Below are positions 48,192 to 53,062 of a stretch of DNA of 53,062 nt, piece after piece. How positions within the stretch are numbered: position 1 is the stretch's first letter; each line of letters starts with the position of its first letter. The position numbers and the translations under genes are program-made. The notes below the pieces were generated by a model. It did not search any database, was not told where the DNA came from, and was given only the letters and a program-made list of their open reading frames with translations. Source of the stretch: Candidatus Angelobacter sp. Gp1-AA117 (GTDB lineage Bacteria > Acidobacteriota > Terriglobia > Terriglobales > Acidobacteriaceae); the NCBI GenBank assembly GCA_003223515.1, contig QHVI01000035.1, positions 1-53,062 on the forward strand, in the 5' to 3' direction.

Positions 48192-50309
48192 TTACGGCAC
48201 AAAAGATGAAGCATGGCAGGTACCGCCCACTGCCGGCGGCACTGGCACTTCCGCCTGCGGCGGCGGAGTGGCCCACGGCTTGTTCGTGAAGTCAAAGAAG
48301 TCCAGCAGGTTCGGCTGTGCTGCGTCACGGTTGGTCAGCGCAGGCAGGTTGAACCGCTGCTCCAGGAAATGGATGACCGCAGTGTGGTCCATCGCCGCGT
48401 GTCCTACATAGTGTTTCTTCACAAAAGGCGAAATGATGAAATTGGGAATGCGGAAGCCAAGCTGTGCCGCCCAGCCCTTTTGCGCTGGAGCATCTGCGGG
48501 ATTTGCCCCGGGCGTATTCGGACGTAGATCGCAATGGTTGGTGTAAACACCTGCCGTAGCTGGCGGACACGGCAGGAAACCGTCAGGATTCACGGCAATA
48601 GGCGTAATCTCACCCTCAAGGCTCACCAGCGGCGCCAACGTATTCTTATTGGTAAACCCCGGCACCGGAGGAACGTGATCATAAGGCCCGCCGCCTTCGT
48701 CAAAGCCGAAAAAGAATACCGAGTCATTCCACGAAGGGCTGAACATTAGCGCGTTGATAATCTGGGCAACTTGCTGCTGCCCTGTCAGAATGGACTGTCC
48801 CGAGCCAGGATGCTCGTTCGTTCCAGAATTGGCTTCGATGAATGCAAACTGCGGCAGCGTGTTGTTCTGTACATCGGTGAAGTACTGCGAGAGCGGAGCG
48901 ATGTGCTTGCTGTCTACCACCAGCACACCGGAAGAATTCTTGAAGATGAAATTGTGGCTGTAGGTAAAGTATTTGAATACCGTTGAGGGGCTTCCATCCG
49001 GATCATTCTGCGCATAGTAAATCTTCCATGAGATTCCGCCGCCATCCAGCAGCTCAAAAACAGTCCTGGCATTGAGCTGCGGGGCGTGGTCGTCACTGCC
49101 CGGATCCCATGCATAGCCCTGCGTGGTGCCGCCCGAGAGTGTCGCCAGGCGGTTGGGAATCGTCTTGCTTGAAACCGGAGAGAACCAGCGGTCCGAGAGC
49201 GCAAACTGCGAGGCCATGTAGTAGTAATAATTCAACTCCGGATTGGCTCCGGTGAAATCCACGTCCATGTAATACCCCATGGCCCGCTGCCCCTTGAGAT
49301 CGGTGAACGAACCGCTGCCACTGGCGAACTTGGCGGTTCCTTCGGCGGTATGCACAAACCCATCCATGTTGATGGGCCGTGTGGGCGTGAAATCCCAGCG
49401 GCTCACATCGCCGTAGCTCTCCAGCCACGCGGAGCTCATGTCATCGAGGCAACTGCTGGCTGAATGGAAGAGCTTGAAGATATCCCCTTCGTCATCCACG
49501 TTGCTGATGGTGTTGAGCTTGTCGTCAATTCCGTCCACATCATATTGCTGTCCATCAGAGCCGATATTCCAGCCATGGGCGCGACGATACGGGTTCAGCA
49601 TGCCAAAGTAGCTGTCGAAGCTGCGGTTTTCCTGCATCATGAACAGCACGTGGTTCACGGCTGTAATGTTGCCGGTAGCTCCCACCGTGACTGTCGTCGA
49701 GGCCGTTGCTGCCGTCCCGCTCGACGATGTAGCCGTGGCTTTGTATGTGGTGGTCTGCGTGGGTGAGACGCTGACCGTGCCGCCCGTGTTCGGCATGTTG
49801 ATGGTGCTGGAATCCACGTTGTTGCTGATGATTACCGGGCCGGCATTCTGCGCTGTTACCGTGAGCACCGAGTTTTGTCCTGAGGAGATCTGCGCCGGAT
49901 TGGCGCTGATCGTGACGGTCGGCGCAGGCGGTGGCGGCGGGGCAGCGCTTACCGTAAAGCGTTCAGTAGAAGAAAAGAAGAAGCCGCTCGAATCCCAGGC
50001 ACGAATGATAGCTGTATGTGTTCCCGCTGCGAGCGCGACCGATGCCGTAAACGTCACCGAGTTGGCCAGGAAGCTGGCCGATCCTTTTTCTACGTTATCC
50101 ACGTAGAGCTTCATGGCCGTGATCCGGTGATCGGTATCGAGCGCTGAAGCTGTAAACTGCACTGGCGAACTCACAGTCGAGCCCGCCGCCGGCGCACAGA
50201 TCTTCACCGTCTTGTTCACCGTGGGTGCAGGACAGGAGGTCTGGGCAATGGCAATGGAGTTGAACAACAGAAAGGAAACAGCAACAGCAAGAAAATGACG
50301 AAGTGACAA
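48192..50309 (-). CDS. Secreted phosphoesterase (phospholipase C / acid phosphatase family) with Ig-like domain
   Basis: An exported protein of about 705 residues. From the TTG at 50309 it opens with a good signal peptide (MSLRHFLAVAVSFLLFNSIA) and AGGGG stands at suitable distance; a longer frame from 50339 is less likely. One or two Ig-like beta domains follow (KICAPAAGSTVSSPVQFTAS, then VTISANPAQISSGQNSVLTV). The phosphoesterase domain (PF04185 type) starts NHVLFMMQENRSFDSYFGML and later has DRWFSPVSSKTIPNRLATLS, FIEANSGTNEHPGSGQSILT and FFFGFDEGGGPYDHVPPVPG. Such enzymes release phosphate from phospholipids or other phosphoesters outside the cytoplasm. It is divergent from the TetR gene, which may control it; this is inference from position. 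Confidence 0.9.
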   Translation of the reverse strand: MSLRHFLAVAVSFLLFNSIAIAQTSCPAPTVNKTVKICAPAAGSTVSSPVQFTASALDTDHRITAMKLYVDNVEKGSASFLANSVTFTASVALAAGTHTAIIRAWDSSGFFFSSTERFTVSAAPPPPPAPTVTISANPAQISSGQNSVLTVTAQNAGPVIISNNVDSSTINMPNTGGTVSVSPTQTTTYKATATSSSGTAATASTTVTVGATGNITAVNHVLFMMQENRSFDSYFGMLNPYRRAHGWNIGSDGQQYDVDGIDDKLNTISNVDDEGDIFKLFHSASSCLDDMSSAWLESYGDVSRWDFTPTRPINMDGFVHTAEGTAKFASGSGSFTDLKGQRAMGYYMDVDFTGANPELNYYYYMASQFALSDRWFSPVSSKTIPNRLATLSGGTTQGYAWDPGSDDHAPQLNARTVFELLDGGGISWKIYYAQNDPDGSPSTVFKYFTYSHNFIFKNSSGVLVVDSKHIAPLSQYFTDVQNNTLPQFAFIEANSGTNEHPGSGQSILTGQQQVAQIINALMFSPSWNDSVFFFGFDEGGGPYDHVPPVPGFTNKNTLAPLVSLEGEITPIAVNPDGFLPCPPATAGVYTNHCDLRPNTPGANPADAPAQKGWAAQLGFRIPNFIISPFVKKHYVGHAAMDHTAVIHFLEQRFNLPALTNRDAAQPNLLDFFDFTNKPWATPPPQAEVPVPPAVGGTCHASSFVP

Positions 50310-50463
50310 AGTACAGCCCCTGGGGAAATGTAAAAGCAATTACTCTGATGCAATTATAGGATTCAGTTCTGTCCCGCCACTTACCTGTCGGAGTTACACA
50401 CCTAGAAGAAAAGCAGGACGCCCGAACCGCCAGTCGGAAGATACTGAGAATTCACCCTGGCTA

Positions 50464-50528
50464 TGAACATGTTCAAATTTCTTTGACAAGGCAGCCGGGC
50501 GGGGTTATCTTGTGTTTGAACATGTTCA
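50464..50528 (+). promoter_or_regulatory. TetR gene promoter with two flanking operator palindromes
   Basis: A sigma-70-like promoter has TTGACA (50483-50488), a 16-bp spacer and TTATCT (50505-50510). TGAACATGTTCA occurs at 50464-50475, just upstream of the -35, and again at 50517-50528, on the expected transcription start. The centres are 53 bp apart, about five helical turns. Repressor binding to both would block this promoter. The site lies in the gap to the divergent phosphoesterase. Confidence 0.75.
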
Positions 50529-50552
50529 AGGAACAGTATCGGATTATCTGCG

Positions 50553-51233
50553 ATGACGACTGCCATGAAACCCCATGTTACGCCACGGGCGGAAGAGACC
50601 CGCAAGCGCATCTATGAGGCCGCGCTGGAACTCTTCCGCGAAAATGGTTTTGAGCAAACCACCATGCGCGACATTGCCCGGAAAGCAGATGTCGCCCTGG
50701 GAGGAGCTTATTATTATTTCTCTTCCAAGGAAGCCATCGTCCTTGCCTTCTATCACGAGATGCAGCAAAGCAACCACGACCAGATCCTGGAACTGATGGA
50801 CAAATCAAAAAAGCTGAAAGACCGCCTGCGCACCATCATCGAAAAGCGCCTGGAGTTGCTGATGCCGAACCGCAGGTTCTGTGACGCGCTCTTCCGGCAC
50901 GCGCCGGACAGCACCGATCCGCTCTCGCCTTTCAGTGAAGAAACGCATTCCATCCGTGAACGCGCTATCCAGCACATGCAGATTGCCGTGGAGGGCAGCG
51001 ATACCAGGATGCCTACCGACCTGAAGCGGCACCTGCCGTATCTGCTCTGGCTTTACCAGATGGCCATTATTCTCTTCTGGCTCTACGACCGTTCATCGGG
51101 GCAGCAGCGCACGCAAAAGTTGATCGATAAGAGCCTCGGACTGGTCGTCAGCCTGATTCGTATTTCAGGATTGCCCCTGATGCGCCCCCTGCGTAAGACC
51201 GTGCTGGAATTGGTGGAGACGGTTACACCGTAG
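50553..51233 (+). CDS. TetR-family transcriptional regulator
   Basis: A 226-residue repressor-type protein. The N-terminal helix-turn-helix is complete: TRKRIYEAALELFRENGFEQ TTMRDIARKADVALGGAYYY FSSKEAIVLAFY. The C-terminal ligand/dimer domain (about 80-226) has no recognisable ligand signature. The ATG at 50553 or the in-frame ATG at 50565 could start it; the ribosome-binding site is weak. Two identical palindromes flank its promoter, so it is very probably autoregulated. The divergent secreted phosphoesterase is the likeliest other target. The inducer is unknown. Confidence 0.92.
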   Translation: MTTAMKPHVTPRAEETRKRIYEAALELFRENGFEQTTMRDIARKADVALGGAYYYFSSKEAIVLAFYHEMQQSNHDQILELMDKSKKLKDRLRTIIEKRLELLMPNRRFCDALFRHAPDSTDPLSPFSEETHSIRERAIQHMQIAVEGSDTRMPTDLKRHLPYLLWLYQMAIILFWLYDRSSGQQRTQKLIDKSLGLVVSLIRISGLPLMRPLRKTVLELVETVTP

Positions 51234-51744
51234 CGGAGATACGCCCAAAAAGCCTTTACCATAGCGCGGCGAGCCACAACCAAAACCTTTTACCGCAGTC
51301 GGACATGGGACTAACGTCCCACCCAGAAAACATGAAAATTGCGCTTCGGGTTAAGGTATCCACCGTAAGCACCCAGCTATTTTTAGGGCAGCTATTTTTA
51401 GGGCAGAGGACGCAAAGGACGCAGAGGTAACAAAAGTAGTTGATGTGTATTGAACTTGGCGGTGTGTTGCTCCCTGTGGACGGTACCCGCGTTTGGCTGC
51501 GCGGGAGAATTCGTCGCAAGCAGAGAAGAATTCGAACGTTAGCAATGCAGAGGGCGCAGAGAACGCAGAGAGAGAGAGATTCAAAAATCAGAAGGCCAGA
51601 ATTTTTGATTCCCCTGCGGCCTCTGCGTTCTCTGCGGTGAACCAGAAAATGCGTCTGCTCACATTACACTTGAGGACAAAAAGAATGTTCAGGGGCTGAG
51701 TGCTGAGTGCTGATGGCTGAGTGCTTGTGTATACTTTCTCCGCC
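51234..51744. repeat. Repeat-rich 510-bp gap between TetR and aspartoacylase genes
   Basis: No gene. It holds a 27-base stretch (51272-51298) matching 14636-14662 in inverted form, a hairpin GGGAC-TAAC-GTCCC (51307-51320), and two exact 15-bp tandem copies of CAGCTATTTTTAGGG (51374-51403). GCAGAGGACGCAAAGGACGC and AGAGAACGCAGAG runs follow (51404-51425, 51548-51572), with their inverted CTCTGCGTTCTCTGCGG at 51620-51638. GCTGAGTGCTGAGTGCTGAT words lie at 51694-51724. TATACT at 51730-51735 may be the -10 of the next gene, 9 bases from its ATG. Confidence 0.6.
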
Positions 51745-52794
51745 ATGAAGACACCTCGCCTGCTCCTGTTCATGATTCTGTGCGCCATTACTGTTGTTGC
51801 TCAGCAATCCAGCTTCACCGTAGGCACTGCCACGGCTGCGGCCGGTCAAAAAGCCACCGGCTACATCGAAGTGCCTGCGGGAGTAGACGCGGCCACCGGA
51901 ATCCCGGTAATTGTCGTGCGTGGCAGCAAGCCAGGACCGGTCCTGGCGCTGGTTTCCGGCGCGCATGGCACCGAGTACGCCTCCGTGATTGCCCTCGAAA
52001 AGCTGATACCGGTGCTTGATCCGGCACAGATTTCAGGCACGGTCATCATTCTGCCGCTGGTCAACATCCAGTCATTCCAGCAGAAGGTGCCGCATGTAAA
52101 TCCGGTGGACGGCAAGAGCATGAACCGCTTTTATCCCGGCAAGCAGGATGGCACCCAAACCGAGCGTGTCTCTTACCTGATCACGAAACAAGTTGTCGAG
52201 CGCTGCGATTACCTCATCGACTATCATGGCGGCGACCTGGATGAGAACCTGCGTCCCTACAGCTACTGGCCTAAGACCGGTGATCCTAAGCAGGATGCGA
52301 TTACGCGCGACATGACATTGGCCTTCGGTCTGGACCACATCATCATCACCACCGACCGCCCCAAAGATCCCGCAGCCTCGCGTTATCTGGATAACACCGC
52401 CAATACCCGCGGCAAGCCCGCCATAGCCGCAGAAGCCGGATACTCAGGCACCGTGGAACCCGCCGACGTCTCCGCCCTGGTGAACGGCACATTGAACGTA
52501 ATGCGTTACCTGAAGATGCTTCCGGGAAATGCGCTCATGGTTGAGCATCCGGTGTGGATCGGCAAGGTGGATACCGTCACCAGCGACCAGAACGGCATCT
52601 TCTACCCGCTGGTCCAGCGCGGGACGTATGTTGAACAGGGAATGAAGATCGGCTACGTGACCGACTATTTCGGCAACACCATCTTCGAAGCCCACGCACC
52701 CGCACCCGGAGTCATTCTCTACATCTGTGGCGTGCCATCAATGAAAAAGGCCGACACCGTGGCCAACGTGGGAGAGGTTGCGAAAAATCCGTAA
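51745..52794 (+). CDS. Secreted succinylglutamate desuccinylase/aspartoacylase-family protein
   Basis: A 349-residue exported protein of the M14-related AstE/AspA family, zinc enzymes that split amide bonds of N-acyl amino acids. The signal peptide is MKTPRLLLFMILCAITVVAQ. The zinc pair HxxE appears in ALVSGAHGTEYASVIALEKL, and the third ligand region is YLIDYHGGDLDENLRPYSYW. NPVDGKSMNRFYPGKQDGTQ is the Asn-Arg substrate-binding stretch. A C-terminal beta domain (VGKVDTVTSDQNGIFYPLVQ-like) follows. I chose the ATG at 51745; an upstream frame to 51721 has no basis. No ribosome-binding site is seen. The natural substrate is unknown. Confidence 0.88.
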   Translation: MKTPRLLLFMILCAITVVAQQSSFTVGTATAAAGQKATGYIEVPAGVDAATGIPVIVVRGSKPGPVLALVSGAHGTEYASVIALEKLIPVLDPAQISGTVIILPLVNIQSFQQKVPHVNPVDGKSMNRFYPGKQDGTQTERVSYLITKQVVERCDYLIDYHGGDLDENLRPYSYWPKTGDPKQDAITRDMTLAFGLDHIIITTDRPKDPAASRYLDNTANTRGKPAIAAEAGYSGTVEPADVSALVNGTLNVMRYLKMLPGNALMVEHPVWIGKVDTVTSDQNGIFYPLVQRGTYVEQGMKIGYVTDYFGNTIFEAHAPAPGVILYICGVPSMKKADTVANVGEVAKNP

Positions 52795-52815
52795 TTAGCC
52801 AATTGATCGTCTGGC

Positions 52816-52833
52816 ACAGCTGTCCCCAGCTGT
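52816..52833 (+). terminator. Possible terminator after the aspartoacylase-like gene
   Basis: Stem ACAGCTG/CAGCTGT with loop TCCC, 22 bp past the stop codon, followed by TCTCCTTTG. The T-run is interrupted, so the strength is doubtful. The rest of the gap to 53019 shows nothing I recognise. Confidence 0.45.
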
Positions 52834-53019
52834 TCTCCTTTGCCCTGCACCAATTGTCAAATTCCTGTTCTGCGCCGGGTGCAATTAAAAGTGCGAGTCA
52901 ATGCCTGACGGACAATGCCGGGGGAGGTGACTTGCGAGGTTCTTGCAACAGTTAAGGCTGAACATTTCCTGGCGAATGAGATAAATCAACATGGGTGAAT
53001 CCATTTTCGAGGAGCACCT

Positions 53020-53062
53020 ATGACCGAACGTTTTTCCGATAGGGAGAAGACTTGTCCAAGCC
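53020..53062 (+). CDS. Start of a gene that runs off the window
   Basis: An ATG at 53020 is preceded by GAGGAG at good spacing and opens MTERFSDREKTCPS, open to the window edge. Too little remains to name it. Confidence 0.55.
   Translation, partial: MTERFSDREKTCPS

Noticed and set aside
51440-51640. Small open frame in the TetR-to-aspartoacylase gap
   Set aside because: It consists of GCAGAGAACGCAGAG-type repeat words, with no start signal.

Overview
The window reads as a chromosomal stretch from a diderm, probably soil-dwelling bacterium of the Acidobacteriota (Terriglobia/Koribacter-like). This is inference. The support is an LptD outer-membrane protein, a proline-rich TonB-family protein, a DUF1906 protein, an ispE - tRNA-Gln - prs - rplY - pth - rpsF - rpsR - rplI block, and many intergenic 'phrase' repeats (for example runs built from GGTAAATG, GATCGGGTG or CTTTGCGTC) of the kind I associate with acidobacterial genomes. 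There is no rRNA gene, CRISPR array or prophage.

Layout. 0.2-4.2 kb: an oligopeptide-type solute-binding protein, a Kef-like antiporter and an RDD membrane protein. 4.3-10.9 kb: lptD, serA and mnmG, separated by repeat-rich gaps. 10.9-14.5 kb (minus strand): a DUF1906 protein, an S41 protease and an acyl-CoA carboxylase beta subunit. 14.8-18.0 kb: a large secreted M14 metallopeptidase gene interrupted near its 3' end by a 182-bp MITE-like element. 18.1-23.1 kb: small membrane and secreted proteins, a DUF2461 gene, a four-helix-bundle gene bracketed by inverted repeats, and thrS. 23.3-34.1 kb (plus strand): brnTA, valS, nadC, birA, coaX, an unknown 227-aa gene, an Fe-S RNA methyltransferase and comEC. 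34.1-37.3 kb: two small genes, a selD whose catalytic residue is encoded by in-frame UGA (selenocysteine), and a four-TM/GGCT-like fusion. 37.4-42.5 kb (minus strand): the ribosomal-protein/pth/prs/tRNA-Gln/ispE block. 42.8-45.8 kb: a divergent class III nucleotidyl-cyclase-like protein and a Gp49/HTH toxin-antitoxin pair. 45.9-53.1 kb: a TonB-family protein, a secreted unknown, a phospholipase-C-like phosphoesterase, a TetR regulator with a clear promoter and double operator, and an aspartoacylase-like secreted protein. A new gene begins at the right edge.

Most genes are housekeeping: translation (thrS, valS, mnmG, pth, four ribosomal proteins, tRNA-Gln), cofactors (nadC, birA, coaX, ispE, selD), serine and PRPP synthesis, and envelope assembly. 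The interest lies in details: the UGA-containing SelD with a candidate SECIS stem-loop, the MITE whose removal restores the peptidase frame exactly, a cyclase-like protein retaining both metal Asp residues and the Asn/Arg pair, an unusual membrane-GGCT fusion, a duplicated tRNA-Gln 5' half, and several genes that appear to start at or close to their transcription start. I saw no large multi-gene system that is clearly new. The best candidates for undescribed biology are the cyclase-like protein, the GGCT fusion and the repeat/insertion structures.
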